A stretch of DNA of 64,000 nt. Origin: Azohydromonas australica DSM 1124 (lineage in GTDB: Bacteria > Pseudomonadota > Gammaproteobacteria > Burkholderiales > Burkholderiaceae_C). This document shows positions 1-8,658 of this stretch, one piece after another. Every line of letters starts with the position of its first letter. Position 1 is the stretch's first letter. The DNA is taken from positions 105,934 through 169,933 of the forward strand of contig NZ_AUMO01000038.1 of NCBI RefSeq assembly GCF_000430725.1, given 5' to 3'. The translations under genes were made by a program, and so were the position numbers. A model generated the notes under the pieces. It was not told the origin of the DNA. It did no database searches and was given only the letters and a program-made list of their open reading frames with translations.

Positions 1-29
1 CCCTCCGGCCCGAGGCCATGCCGGCCTAA
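1..29 (+). CDS. possible 3' end of an upstream gene (partial)
   Basis: An open frame enters from the left edge and ends in TAA at 27-29, leaving only about eight codons (ending M-P-A). It stops 10 bp before the DeoR-type start, which would fit an operon partner, but the tail is too short to identify or to prove coding. Confidence 0.2.
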
Positions 30-39
30 GCTCGACCGC

Positions 40-837
40 GTGGTGAGCCCGTTCAGCCCCAATCCACGCCAGGCCGCCTTGCTGCAGGAGGTGCAGGGAC
101 GCGGCAGCGCCAGCGTCGAGGCGCTGGCCGAGCAGTTCGGCGTGACGCTGCAGACAGTGCGGCGCGACGTGAGGCTGCTGGCCGACGCGGGGCTGGTGGC
201 GCGCTTCCACGGCGGCGTGCGCTTGCCGGGCTCCACCACCGAGAACATCGCCTACCGCCAGCGGCAGCGGCTCAACGAGCAGGCCAAGCAGCGCATCGCG
301 CGGGCCGTGGCGAGCGCGGTGCCCGAAGGCAGTTCACTCATCATCAACATCGGGACCACCACCGAGGCCGTGGCGCGGGAGTTGCGGGCGCACCGGAGCC
401 TGCGCGTGATCACGAACAACCTCAACGTCGCCGCGATCCTGGCCGACAGCCCGGGCTGCGAGCTCATCATCGTGGGCGGGCAGGTGCGCGGCAGCGATCG
501 CGGCATCGTGGGCGAGGCGGCGGTGGACTTCATGCGCCAGTTCCGCGTGGACATCGGCCTGGTCGGCATCTCCGGCATCGAGCCCGACGGCACGCTTCGC
601 GACTACGACTACCGCGAGGTCAAGGTCGCGCGCGCGATCCTGGAGCAGTCGCGCGAGGTCTGGATGGTGGCGGACCACAGCAAGTTCGGCCGTCCCGCCA
701 TGGTCGAGCTGGCCCGCCTGTCGCAGCTCGACCGCCTCTACACCGACCGCACGCCCCCGCAGCCCTTTCCTGCGCTGCTGGCCGAGGCCGGGGTACAACT
801 GGTGGTGGCCGCCGCCCTGGAAGCGGCCATGCCGTGA
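40..837 (+). CDS. DeoR/GlpR-family transcriptional regulator
   Basis: The product is a cytoplasmic repressor of the DeoR family, about 265 residues, which is the usual family length. The N-terminal DeoR helix-turn-helix spans about residues 8-62, with a recognition helix around QTVRRDV. The C-terminal sugar-phosphate-isomerase-like sensor domain shows the NIGTTT motif near residue 103 and VADHSKFGR near residue 222. These domains normally bind phosphorylated sugars or glycerol phosphate. The start is one of two adjacent GTG codons (40 or 43), and no strong ribosome binding site is visible. The gene is followed by the Bug receptor gene. The effector is unknown. Confidence 0.85.
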   Translation: MVSPFSPNPRQAALLQEVQGRGSASVEALAEQFGVTLQTVRRDVRLLADAGLVARFHGGVRLPGSTTENIAYRQRQRLNEQAKQRIARAVASAVPEGSSLIINIGTTTEAVARELRAHRSLRVITNNLNVAAILADSPGCELIIVGGQVRGSDRGIVGEAAVDFMRQFRVDIGLVGISGIEPDGTLRDYDYREVKVARAILEQSREVWMVADHSKFGRPAMVELARLSQLDRLYTDRTPPQPFPALLAEAGVQLVVAAALEAAMP

Positions 838-860
838 GCTTCGTTCGCCCGTGCGGCACC

Positions 861-875
861 TTGCCGTATCGGCAA
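861..875. promoter_or_regulatory. 15-bp palindrome TTGCC-N5-GGCAA (possible LysR-type site)
   Basis: TTGCCGTATCGGCAA lies in the gap between the DeoR gene and the Bug receptor gene, 86 bp before the receptor ATG. A near-identical element, TTGCCGTTTTGGCAA, lies at 6854-6868 beside a LysR gene. The T-N11-A shape suits a LysR-type regulator, though binding is inferred. Confidence 0.45.
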
Positions 876-961
876 TCCAGCCTTCGATATTCGGTGTTTT
901 TCAAGCAGGGCCGGGCTCTCTACGATGGACTGCATCTCCACACCACCATCGACGCCTGCCC

Positions 962-1954
962 ATGCATTCCCCAAGCGGTAGCCGACTTCGTCGCCTTCTC
1001 ATCGTGTCGCCGCTGCTGGCCACGGCGCTTTACGCTGCGCCGGCCTTTGCGCAAGCCTGGCCCTCCAAGCCGATCAAGCTGGTCGTGCCTTTCCCGCCCG
1101 GCGGGGCCACCGACGTGGTGGCGCGTGCGCTAGGCGAGCGGCTGCAGGCGCGGCTGGGGCAGACGGTGATCATCGACAACCGGCCCGGCGCCAGCACGGT
1201 GATCGGCGCCGCGGCGGTGGCCAAGGCCCCGGCCGACGGCCACACCCTGCTGCTGTCGGGCTCCAGCACCTACAGCGTGGTGCCGGCGCTCAAGGCCCAG
1301 CTGCCCTATGACCCGAAGAAGGACCTGGCGCTGGTGGCCATCGTGGCGCGCGCGCCGCTGGTGCTGGTGGCCGGGCCGGCCACGCCGGTGAAGAGCCTGG
1401 GCGAGCTCATCGCGCTGGCCAAGAACAAGCCGGGCGACCTGACCTATCCCACCTTCGGCCCGGGCTCGGCGCCCCACCTGGCCGGCGAGATCTTCTCGTA
1501 CGAGGCCGGCGTGAAGATGATGCCCGTGCCCTACAAGGGCAGCGCCGCGGCGGCGATGGCGGTGGTGGGCGGCGAGGTCAGCGTGGCCTTCGACACCATC
1601 GCCTCGGCCGCGCCGCACATCCGCTCGGGTAAGCTGCGCGCGCTGGCGGTGGTGGACTCCGTCCGTGCCAGTTCGCTGCCCGAGGTGCCCACGCTGGCGG
1701 AGCTGAAGCTGCCCAAGGCCACCTTCGAGGCCTGGTACGGCGTGGCCGCGCCGGGCGGCACGCCGCAGCCGGTGCTGCAGGCGGTCTCGCGCGAGCTCGC
1801 GGCCGTGATGGCGCTGCCCGAGGTGAAGGAGAAGCTGCTGGCCGTGGGCGTGGAACCCGCCTTCGGCGACGCCGGCGCCTTCGCCAGCAAGGTGCAGGCG
1901 GAAACGTCGATCTACGCTGCCGTGGGCAAGCGCGTGAACATCACCATGGACTGA
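962..1954 (+). CDS. Bug-family tripartite tricarboxylate transporter (TTT) substrate-binding protein
   Basis: This is a periplasmic receptor of about 330 residues that would deliver a carboxylate-type solute to a TctAB-like permease. A signal peptide covers about residues 1-30 (arginine-rich start, hydrophobic core, A-F-A cleavage site before QAWP). The typical Bug opening follows: WPSKPIKLVVPFPPGG, then DVVAR, then IIDNRPGA. The ATG at 962 is chosen because it places the signal peptide at the N-terminus; an in-frame GTG at 851 would add 37 non-conserved residues. No tctA or tctB gene is nearby, so it is an orphan receptor, which is common in Burkholderiales. The substrate cannot be read from sequence. 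Confidence 0.88.
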   Translation: MHSPSGSRLRRLLIVSPLLATALYAAPAFAQAWPSKPIKLVVPFPPGGATDVVARALGERLQARLGQTVIIDNRPGASTVIGAAAVAKAPADGHTLLLSGSSTYSVVPALKAQLPYDPKKDLALVAIVARAPLVLVAGPATPVKSLGELIALAKNKPGDLTYPTFGPGSAPHLAGEIFSYEAGVKMMPVPYKGSAAAAMAVVGGEVSVAFDTIASAAPHIRSGKLRALAVVDSVRASSLPEVPTLAELKLPKATFEAWYGVAAPGGTPQPVLQAVSRELAAVMALPEVKEKLLAVGVEPAFGDAGAFASKVQAETSIYAAVGKRVNITMD

Positions 1955-2012
1955 TGGGGCTTTCCCTGGTTGAGCGCGGTACCCTCCCGCCTGGCTTCGC
2001 AGGAGGGGCGCC

Positions 2013-2831
2013 ATGGACGCTTCCGGCACCGATCGGCTTTTCGCCGGCTCGATTCCCGACCTCTACGACCGCTGCGTCGTACCGCTGATCTTCCAGGGCT
2101 ACGCGGCCGATCTCGCCCGCCGCGTCGCGATGCTGCGGCCGGCCCGGGTGCTGGAGACCGCCGCCGGCACGGGCGTCGTCACCCGGGCCCTGGCCCAGGC
2201 GCTGCCCACTGCGGAACTGGTGGCCACGGACCTGAACCCGCCGATGCTCGAGCGCGCCCGGGCCGTCGGAGCGGCTGTTCCGGTGCGATGGCAGCCGGCC
2301 GACGCGCAGAGCCTGCCTTTCGACGATGCGAGCTTCGATGCCGTCGTCTGCCAGTTCGGCGCGATGTTCTTTCCCGACAAGGTGCGGGCCTTCTCCGAGG
2401 CCAGGCGCGTGCTGCGCCCCGGCGGCATGTTCATGTTCAACGTCTGGGACCGGCTGGAGGAGAACGAGTTCACGTGGGTCGTCACCGAGGCGCTGGCCAC
2501 GGTGTTCCCCGAAGACCCGCCCCAGTTCATGCGGCGCATTCCGCACGGTTACTTCGACACGGCGCTCATCGAACGCCACCTGCGCGACGCGGGTTTCGAG
2601 TCCCCGCGTTTCGAAACCGTGGCGGCGCGCAGCCGTGCCGCCACGGCCAGCGAGCCGGCCATGGCCCTTTGCCAAGGCACCCCGTTGCGCTCCGAGATCG
2701 AGGCGCGAGGCGGCGTCGGCCTGGCGCAAGCGACCTCGGCTTGTGCTGACGCCCTCGAGGCGCGCTTCGGCGCCGGACCCGTGGACGGCAGGATCCAGGC
2801 GCACGTCGTGTGCGCCTACCGTCTGGAATGA
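2013..2831 (+). CDS. class I SAM-dependent methyltransferase
   Basis: The product is a soluble methyltransferase of 272 residues. Motif I (VLETAAGTGVVTRAL, about residues 46-60) binds SAM. It is followed by the acidic D-L-N-P motif, PFDDASFDAVVC (about residues 105-116) and the post-motif LRPGG. This is the UbiE/Methyltransf_11 pattern, with no visible clue to the methyl acceptor. A very good ribosome binding site (AGGAGGGG) sits 4-5 bp before the ATG. The gene stands alone between the Bug receptor gene and a terminator at 2857. Confidence 0.85.
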   Translation: MDASGTDRLFAGSIPDLYDRCVVPLIFQGYAADLARRVAMLRPARVLETAAGTGVVTRALAQALPTAELVATDLNPPMLERARAVGAAVPVRWQPADAQSLPFDDASFDAVVCQFGAMFFPDKVRAFSEARRVLRPGGMFMFNVWDRLEENEFTWVVTEALATVFPEDPPQFMRRIPHGYFDTALIERHLRDAGFESPRFETVAARSRAATASEPAMALCQGTPLRSEIEARGGVGLAQATSACADALEARFGAGPVDGRIQAHVVCAYRLE

Positions 2832-2856
2832 ATCCGGGCGATCCGCCCGCTTCGAC

Positions 2857-2878
2857 AGCCGCCGCCAGGCGGCTTTTT
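2857..2878 (+). terminator. rho-independent terminator after the methyltransferase gene
   Basis: A perfect 7-bp GC stem (AGCCGCC/GGCGGCT) with a GCCA loop is followed by a run of T. It lies 26 bp after the methyltransferase stop, in the convergent gap with the porin gene. Confidence 0.8.
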
Positions 2879-2974
2879 CATGCCCGCATGTCGCTCGGGT
2901 CCACGCAAGGCAAAACGGGCAGTCCTGGGCCGCCCGCTTCGTTGCTGCAGGCCTCCGGGCCCGCGGGCAGGTGA

Positions 2975-4039
2975 TCAGAACCGGTGGCGGATACCCACGC
3001 GCGCCCCGGTCTGGGAGGTGATGCTGGACACCCCGCCCAGCGCCGCGACCACCTGGGCGTTGAACTGCCGGTCGCGCCCGTGCGCAAGCGCCACGTAGGC
3101 GTCTGTGCGCTTGGACAGCAGGTAGTCGGCCGTCAGCGTCAGCTGCTCCGCGCCGTGGGTGCCGTTGTTGCGGCGCTGGCCTTGCAGGCCGGCGCCCAGC
3201 ACCAGGGCCGGCGTCACCAGATAGGTGGCACCCAGCTCGGCCGTGGTGGCGCGGGGTTGCGTGCCGGCGTCGAAGGACACCTGCGACACCATGCCGAAGA
3301 GTTTCAATCGCTCGAACTGGTAGGCCGCGCCCGCGGCCAGAATCCGGATGTCGCCCAGCGTGGCGCTGGCATCGTGGCTGACGTAGCCGGCCAGCGAGCC
3401 CTGGAAGCCGCCCTGGGCGTAGGTCACCGACAGGGCCTGCGTGCTGCCGTTGTTGGTGGAGGCCGTCGTTTCGCCGAAGCCGTAGAGCGCACGCACGCTG
3501 AAGCCGCCCCACGCCGGCGAGACGTAGCGCACAGCGTTGTTCACGCCCGCGCCCCAGACCCGGTTGTTGAGCACGGCGCCGCCCGCGGCATAGGTGGGCA
3601 GCGACCAGGCCAGCAGCCCGGCCGGCGTGTTGGAGGCGATGGCGTAGGCGGGGAAGACCTCGCCCAGCGGGTCGTAGATGCGTCCCAGCGACAGGGCGCC
3701 CAGGCGCTCGCTGGACAGGCCCACGGAGGCCTGGCGCCCGAACAGCAGCCCGCCCTGGCCCAGGACGCCGGTGTCGAGGCTGAAGCCGTTTTCCAGCACG
3801 AAGTTGGCGCGCACCCCGCCGCCCAGGTCCTCGCTGCCGCGGAAGCCGAAGCGGTTGCCCTGGGACGAGCCGGTGTCCAGCGCCCAGAGGTCGCCGCCGC
3901 CGGCGGACTTCAGGTGGTTGGTCCAGGTGACGCCGGCATCGACGAGGCCGTAGATCGTGACCGTGGACTGCGCCTGGGCGGCGCTGGAGGCGGCCAGCGC
4001 GAGGGCCAGGGCGGCCGGGAGGTGGGCTTTGTTTTTCAT
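2975..4039 (-). CDS. Gram-negative general porin (trimeric OmpC-like)
   Basis: This is an outer-membrane beta-barrel of about 354 residues. The signal peptide (MKNKAHLPAALALALA, A-Q-A cleavage) is followed by QSTVTIYGLVDAGVTW, the standard first strand of betaproteobacterial porins. The chain ends in the outer-membrane signature R-H-R-F with a terminal phenylalanine. The start at 4039 is chosen to begin the signal peptide; an upstream in-frame start at 4072 adds 11 residues. The gene is last in a minus-strand series after the peptidase and aminotransferase genes (84-bp gap), so it may admit peptides or amino acids for them; this is inference. Confidence 0.9.
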   Translation of the reverse strand: MKNKAHLPAALALALAASSAAQAQSTVTIYGLVDAGVTWTNHLKSAGGGDLWALDTGSSQGNRFGFRGSEDLGGGVRANFVLENGFSLDTGVLGQGGLLFGRQASVGLSSERLGALSLGRIYDPLGEVFPAYAIASNTPAGLLAWSLPTYAAGGAVLNNRVWGAGVNNAVRYVSPAWGGFSVRALYGFGETTASTNNGSTQALSVTYAQGGFQGSLAGYVSHDASATLGDIRILAAGAAYQFERLKLFGMVSQVSFDAGTQPRATTAELGATYLVTPALVLGAGLQGQRRNNGTHGAEQLTLTADYLLSKRTDAYVALAHGRDRQFNAQVVAALGGVSSITSQTGARVGIRHRF

Positions 4040-4123
4040 GGGCAAGGGCAGGGCATGGGTGCTCGAAGGCACCCGGGGTGGGAAAAGCGAAAAGGGGGCT
4101 GCGCGCGCTCGGGCGCGCCGGGG

Positions 4124-5308
4124 CTACAGGCCGGCGATGGCCTGCGCCACCGTGCCGATGCAGGTGGCGTTCAGCCCGGCCAGGCAGATGCGGCCGGAGC
4201 GCACGAGGTAGATGGCGTGCTCCTCGCGCAGCCGGTCCACCTGGGCGGCCGACAGCCCGGTGTAGCTGAACATGCCGCGCTGGCGCAGCAGGTAGGACCA
4301 GTCCTGTGCCGGCCGGCGCTGCACCAGCGCGGCGTGCAGCGCGCGGCGCATGGACAGGATGCGTTGCCGCATGCCGTCGAGCTCCTGTGCCCAGGCCGCG
4401 CGCAGCTCCGGAGCGCCCAGCACCTGCGCCGCCACCCGGCCGGCGTGCAGCGGCGGGCTGGAATAGCTGCGCCGCACGGCCAGCTTGAGTTGGCCCAGCA
4501 CATGCTCCGCCTGGCCGGCGTCGCCGCAGACCACGCTGAGCGCGCCGCAGCGCTCGCCGTACAGGCCCATGTTCTTGGACAGCGAGTTGGCGACGAAGCC
4601 GGTGATGCCGGCCTCGGCCAGGGCGCGCACCGGCCCGGCATCCGCATCGACGCCCTCGCCGAAGCCCTGGTAGGCCAGGTCCACGAAGGGAATCAGCCCG
4701 CGCTGCGCGCACAGCGCGGTCAGCGCGCCCCACTGCGCCGCATCCAGGTCTTCGCCGGTGGGGTTGTGGCAGCAGCCGTGCAGCAGCACCACGCTGCGCG
4801 CGGGCAGCGAGCGCAGCGTGTCGAGCATGGCGTCGAAGGCCACGCCGCGCGCCGGGTCGTGGTAGGGGTAGGCATGCACCGCCAAGCCGGCGCTTTCGAA
4901 GATGGCCCGGTGGTTGTCCCAGGTCGGGTCGCTCACCCACACCTCGCTGCCGGGCAGCCACTGGCGGATGAACTCGGCGCCCAGCTTCAGCGCGCCGCTG
5001 GAGCCGATGGTCTGCACCGTGGCGACGCGGCCCTGCGTGACGGCGGGATGCGCTGCGCCGAAGACCAGCGCGCGCACAGCCTCGCGGAAGGCGGCATCGC
5101 CTTCCATGGGGAGGTACGGCCGCGCGTCGCGCCGGGCCGTCAGCCGCGCCTCGGCCTCCAGCACCGCGGCCATGGCGGGCAGCCGCAGCGACTCGTCGGC
5201 ATACACGCCGATGGACAGGTTGATCTTGTTCGGGCGTGCATCCTGCTGGAAAGCCTCGTTGAGGCTCAGGATCGGGTCGCCGGCGAAGGCGGGAACGTGT
5301 TGCAGCAT
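4124..5308 (-). CDS. class I aromatic/aspartate-type aminotransferase
   Basis: This is a PLP enzyme of 394 residues that moves the amino group of an aromatic or dicarboxylic amino acid to 2-oxoglutarate. It matches the TyrB/AspC subgroup: the opening PGDPILSLNE-like segment, PNKINLSIGVY, the HGCCHNPTG loop, and the PLP-lysine segment NSLSKNMGLYGER (about residues 240-252). The substrate-carboxylate arginine is seen in RSGRICLAGL near the C-terminus. It lies 46 bp downstream of the M20 peptidase gene on the same strand, so peptide hydrolysis followed by transamination is plausible. It could be annotated tyrB or aspC; specificity is not decided here. Confidence 0.88.
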   Translation of the reverse strand: MLQHVPAFAGDPILSLNEAFQQDARPNKINLSIGVYADESLRLPAMAAVLEAEARLTARRDARPYLPMEGDAAFREAVRALVFGAAHPAVTQGRVATVQTIGSSGALKLGAEFIRQWLPGSEVWVSDPTWDNHRAIFESAGLAVHAYPYHDPARGVAFDAMLDTLRSLPARSVVLLHGCCHNPTGEDLDAAQWGALTALCAQRGLIPFVDLAYQGFGEGVDADAGPVRALAEAGITGFVANSLSKNMGLYGERCGALSVVCGDAGQAEHVLGQLKLAVRRSYSSPPLHAGRVAAQVLGAPELRAAWAQELDGMRQRILSMRRALHAALVQRRPAQDWSYLLRQRGMFSYTGLSAAQVDRLREEHAIYLVRSGRICLAGLNATCIGTVAQAIAGL

Positions 5309-5354
5309 GGGGCGGACTCGGCGGTCAGGAAAGGATGGTGTGGGTCCACCGGGC

Positions 5355-6770
5355 TCAGGCCCCGGCGCTGTTGCGGCGCGCGGCGATGGCGGCGCCCTGG
5401 TCGCCGAGGTCCCAGAACAGCCCGGCCATGAGCTGCAGCGCCTCGCGGCTCACGCTGCCGAGCAGGTGCTCGTCGGGCGCGTGCTGCGCGCAGGCGGGGT
5501 AGGAGTGCGGCACCCACAGCGTGGGCAGGCCCAGCACGTCGGCAAAGATGTCGTTGGGCAGCGTCCCGCCCAGGTTGGGCAGCAGCGCGGGCGCCTTGCC
5601 GGTGCTGTGCTCGATGGACGCCAGCGCCCACTGCACCCAAGGATCCTCCGGGTCGAGCCGGGTCGCCTCCATGCGCGGGCCGTTGGGCACCACCTCGACG
5701 TCGTCGAAGCCGTGCGCGTCCAGGTGCGCGCGCAGGTGCTGCAGAAAGCGCGCGCTGTCGCTGCCGACGACGTGGCGGATCTGGCAATGGGCCTGCGCCC
5801 GCGGCGGGATGGCGTTGACCGGCGCCTCGGGGTTGCCGGTCTTGAAAGCCAGCACTTCCAGCGTGTTCCAGGCGAACACGCGCTCGGCCGGCGTGAGGCC
5901 CGGCTCGCCCCAGTCCGGGTCGATGTCCGGCTCGCTCGCGCCGCCGCCCACCGTGATGCTCGCCAGCGCCCGGCGCACGCTCTCGGGCACGGCCGGGGGC
6001 CGCAGGCCCGGCACCAGGATGCGGCCCTGGGCGTCCACCAGCGAGGCCAGCGCGTGGGCCAGGCGGATGCCAGGGTTGCGCAGCAGCCCGCCCCAGTTGC
6101 CCGAGTGCGCGCCCTGGGCACGCAGGTCCACGCGCAGGTCGAAGTTGAGGCCGCCGCGCGAGCCCAGGAACACCGTGGGCCGCTCGGCCGACAGGCGCGG
6201 GCCGTCCGAGGCCAGGAACAGGTCGGCCCGCAGCGCCTCACGCTCCTGTTCACACAGCTCGCGCAGGCCCGGCGAGCCGATCTCCTCGCCCATCTCGATC
6301 AGCAGCGTCAGGTTGAAGCCCAGGCGGCCCCCGCGCGCCGCGAGGACCTGCTCCAGCGCCATCAGGTTGATGGTGTGCTGGCCCTTGTTGTCGGCGGTGC
6401 CGCGGCCGTACCAGCGGTCGCCCTCCACGCGAACCTGCCAGGGGTCGCGCCCCGCGCTCCACTGCGCCGCGCCGCCGCGCACCACGTCGCCGTGGCCGTA
6501 GCTCAGCACGGTGATGGGCGCATCGGACTCGGTGCGCGAGGCGATGAGGAAGGGGCTGCCGCCCGGCACCGGGTTGTCCAGGACGCGGCTGCTGAAGCCC
6601 AGCCGGCGCAGCGGCGGGCCCAGCACCTCGTCCAGGTAGGCCTGCAGTGCCGGCGCCTGCGCCGGGTCCTGGCTCTCGGTGCGGCAGGCCACGCGCGCAG
6701 AAAGTTGATCAAGAAACCGACCGTCGTCGAAGCAGGCGGCGGCGAGGGAAAGGGCGGTGCTGCGGTTCAT
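5355..6770 (-). CDS. M20-family metallopeptidase (dipeptidase / amidohydrolase type)
   Basis: This is a cytoplasmic zinc peptidase of 471 residues. The co-catalytic zinc site is complete: the first His-x-Asp (SYGHGDVV, H93/D95), bridging Asp in GRGTADNKG (D127), the Glu-Glu pair in EMGEEIGS (E162/E163), ASDGPRL, and a C-terminal His in WVPHSYP. The family cleaves dipeptides or N-acyl amino acids. The start at 6770 is chosen because the frame stays open far upstream into the divergent LysR gene without conserved sequence. The promoter would lie in the 114-bp gap shared with that regulator. Confidence 0.88.
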   Translation of the reverse strand: MNRSTALSLAAACFDDGRFLDQLSARVACRTESQDPAQAPALQAYLDEVLGPPLRRLGFSSRVLDNPVPGGSPFLIASRTESDAPITVLSYGHGDVVRGGAAQWSAGRDPWQVRVEGDRWYGRGTADNKGQHTINLMALEQVLAARGGRLGFNLTLLIEMGEEIGSPGLRELCEQEREALRADLFLASDGPRLSAERPTVFLGSRGGLNFDLRVDLRAQGAHSGNWGGLLRNPGIRLAHALASLVDAQGRILVPGLRPPAVPESVRRALASITVGGGASEPDIDPDWGEPGLTPAERVFAWNTLEVLAFKTGNPEAPVNAIPPRAQAHCQIRHVVGSDSARFLQHLRAHLDAHGFDDVEVVPNGPRMEATRLDPEDPWVQWALASIEHSTGKAPALLPNLGGTLPNDIFADVLGLPTLWVPHSYPACAQHAPDEHLLGSVSREALQLMAGLFWDLGDQGAAIAARRNSAGA

Positions 6771-6853
6771 GGCTGGGCATCGGAAATTTTGCGACGCCTT
6801 GCAGGGTAGGCACCCGGCTGCCATCTCACAATCATAGAATTTGCACCTTGCCG

Positions 6854-6868
6854 TTGCCGTTTTGGCAA
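6854..6868. promoter_or_regulatory. 15-bp palindrome TTGCC-N5-GGCAA in the LysR/peptidase gap
   Basis: TTGCCGTTTTGGCAA lies 16 bp ahead of the LysR ATG and 84 bp ahead of the peptidase ATG. A nested 7-bp repeat (CCTTGCC/GGCAAGG, 6846-6870) surrounds it. It is the expected place for a LysR autoregulatory site, and a sister copy sits at 861-875. Confidence 0.55.
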
Positions 6869-6884
6869 GGCAGTGAAAGGCGCC

Positions 6885-7832
6885 ATGAAAGCCCACCTGT
6901 TGCAGGACACCGCACTGCGCTATTTCCTGGAGGTCGTGCGCAGCGGTTCGCTGGCCGAGGCCTCGCAGCGCCTGCACGTGGCCACCTCGGCCATCAGCCG
7001 CCAGATCGCCGGGCTGGAGGACGCGCTGGGCATGCCGCTGTTCGAGCGGCAGCACCGCGGCATGGTGCCCACTGCTGCCGGCGAGATCCTGGCCGTGCAC
7101 GCGCGGCGCACGCGGCAGGACGCCGAGCGCACCATGGAGGAAATCGCGGCGCTGCAGGGCCTGCGCTCGGGTCGTGTGCGCATCGCCACGGCGGAAGGCT
7201 TCGCGTGGCAGTTCCTGCCCTCGCTGGTCACGTCTTTCCTGGCTGACCACCCGCGCGTGCGCTTCGAGGTGCAGGTGCACGGGCCCGCGGGCGTGACGCA
7301 GCGGCTGCGCGACGGCGAGGCCGACATCGGCCTGACCTTCAGCCGGGCGCCGGAGCGCGACATCAACGTCGAGTACCGCCAGCCCGCGCCCGTGCTGGCG
7401 CTGATGCGCTCGGACCACCCGCTGGCCGCTGCCGGCGCGGTCACGCTCAAGCGCATGAGCGCCTACCCGCTGGCGCTGCCCTCGCCGGAGACCACGCTGC
7501 GCCAGATGATCGACATCGCGTGCAGCCGGCAGCAGCTGGTGCTGGAGCCCCTGCTGACCAGCAACCACCAGGGCGTGCTGCTGGGCTTCGTGCTGCAGGG
7601 CGGCGGCATTTCCGTGACGGGAGAGGTGTCGGTGCGGCATCTCATGCAGGAAAAGGAACTCGTGGCGCTGCCCATCCGCGACCGCGGCATGGAGCTGCGC
7701 GACATCGAGCTGCAGACGCTGGCCGGGCGCGCGCTGCCGCATGCGGTCCAGGGCTTCCTGGATCACATGAAGCAGGCCCTGCCCGCGGTGGGCCCGGGAG
7801 AACACAAGGGGCTTGAAGCAGCGGAAGGCTGA
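6885..7832 (+). CDS. LysR-family regulator divergent from the M20 peptidase unit
   Basis: This is a regulator of 315 residues. The winged HTH covers about residues 1-62 (LEVVRSGSLAEASQRLHVATSAISRQI), and the LysR effector-binding domain covers about residues 88-300. The ATG at 6885 is preferred to the GTG at 6873 because GAAAGG lies 4 bp before it. Divergence from the peptidase-aminotransferase-porin set and the palindrome in between suggest that it controls that set and itself. The effector is unknown. Confidence 0.87.
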   Translation: MKAHLLQDTALRYFLEVVRSGSLAEASQRLHVATSAISRQIAGLEDALGMPLFERQHRGMVPTAAGEILAVHARRTRQDAERTMEEIAALQGLRSGRVRIATAEGFAWQFLPSLVTSFLADHPRVRFEVQVHGPAGVTQRLRDGEADIGLTFSRAPERDINVEYRQPAPVLALMRSDHPLAAAGAVTLKRMSAYPLALPSPETTLRQMIDIACSRQQLVLEPLLTSNHQGVLLGFVLQGGGISVTGEVSVRHLMQEKELVALPIRDRGMELRDIELQTLAGRALPHAVQGFLDHMKQALPAVGPGEHKGLEAAEG

Positions 7833-7880
7833 GGCGCCGCGCGCCCTGCTGCGGGACAGGAGGCGCGGCGCCCAGGCCGG

Positions 7881-8651
7881 CTACAGCCGCCGCCCGCGGC
7901 GCCCCTGCATCTGCCGCACCATCGCGTCGAAGAATTTGTGGGCGAAGCCGTCCTCGCGGATGAGCTGCGCCGTGAGGTCGGAGCAGCGCTGGCTGATGGA
8001 CGCCGGCAGCGCCACGTTGTCGCCGGCCATGGCGCCGGCGGCGCACTGGATCTCCGCTGCGCGCTGCACCGTCCACAGCAGGAAGAAGGCGCGCGGGATG
8101 TCCATCTCGCCCACCGCCACGCCGTGGTTGCGCAGCACCAGCACGTGCTTGTCGCCCAGGCTGTCCAGCATGCGGCTCTTCTCGTCGGCGAACAGCGTGA
8201 TGCCTTCGAAGGTGTGGTACGCCACGCGGCCGAAGAGCTGCGCGCCGTAGAAGTCGTCGTGGCCGAAGCCCGCGCGCTTGAGCGCGATGGCCGACACCGG
8301 CGTGGTGTGGGTGTGGATCACGCAGTGGATGTCCTCGCGCGCGCCGTGGATCGCCCCGTGCAGCGCGAAGCCCGCGGGGTTGGCGTCGTAAGGCGAGGGC
8401 TCCACCTTGCGGCCTTCCAGGTCCACCTTCAGCAGGTTGGCCGGCGTCACCTCGTCGTAGTTCAGCCCGAAGGGGTTGACCAGGTAGAAGTCGCTGCCGG
8501 GCACGCGGGCCGAGATGTGGTTGAAGATGGTCTCGGTCCAGCCGAAGTGGTCCACGAGGTGGTAGCAGTGCGCCAGCTGCACGCGCAGCTGCCATTCCGC
8601 GTCGCTCATGTGCGCGGGCTGGATGTGGTCGGGGTGCGGGGTGAGGTCCAT
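7881..8651 (-). CDS. class II aldolase/adducin-family protein
   Basis: This is a cytoplasmic protein of 256 residues with the AraD/FucA/adducin fold. The zinc ligands are visible as the HTHT pair in CVIHTHTTPVSAI and a third His in LRNHGVAVG. The family includes sugar-phosphate aldolases, epimerases and decarboxylases that form an enediolate. It is the last gene of the minus-strand iac operon, only 7 bp after the ketopantoate-reductase-like stop. It is not part of the described iac core, so it may process a side product or extend the pathway. The start at 8651 (MDLTPHPD) avoids a 38-residue upstream extension inside the preceding gene. Confidence 0.82.
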   Translation of the reverse strand: MDLTPHPDHIQPAHMSDAEWQLRVQLAHCYHLVDHFGWTETIFNHISARVPGSDFYLVNPFGLNYDEVTPANLLKVDLEGRKVEPSPYDANPAGFALHGAIHGAREDIHCVIHTHTTPVSAIALKRAGFGHDDFYGAQLFGRVAYHTFEGITLFADEKSRMLDSLGDKHVLVLRNHGVAVGEMDIPRAFFLLWTVQRAAEIQCAAGAMAGDNVALPASISQRCSDLTAQLIREDGFAHKFFDAMVRQMQGRRGRRL

Positions 8652-8658
8652 GGTGGCT

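Noticed and set aside
1941..4961. Minus-strand open frame of about 1000 codons across the methyltransferase, porin and aminotransferase genes
   Set aside because: It is rich in Arg, Ala, Gly and Pro without any domain, and it runs through three genes with clear families. At this GC content stop codons are rare in shadow frames.
2984..5431. Plus-strand open frame of about 815 codons antisense to porin and aminotransferase genes
   Set aside because: Its His/Gln/Ala/Gly-rich low-complexity composition is the mirror of the real genes; no start context or domain is seen.
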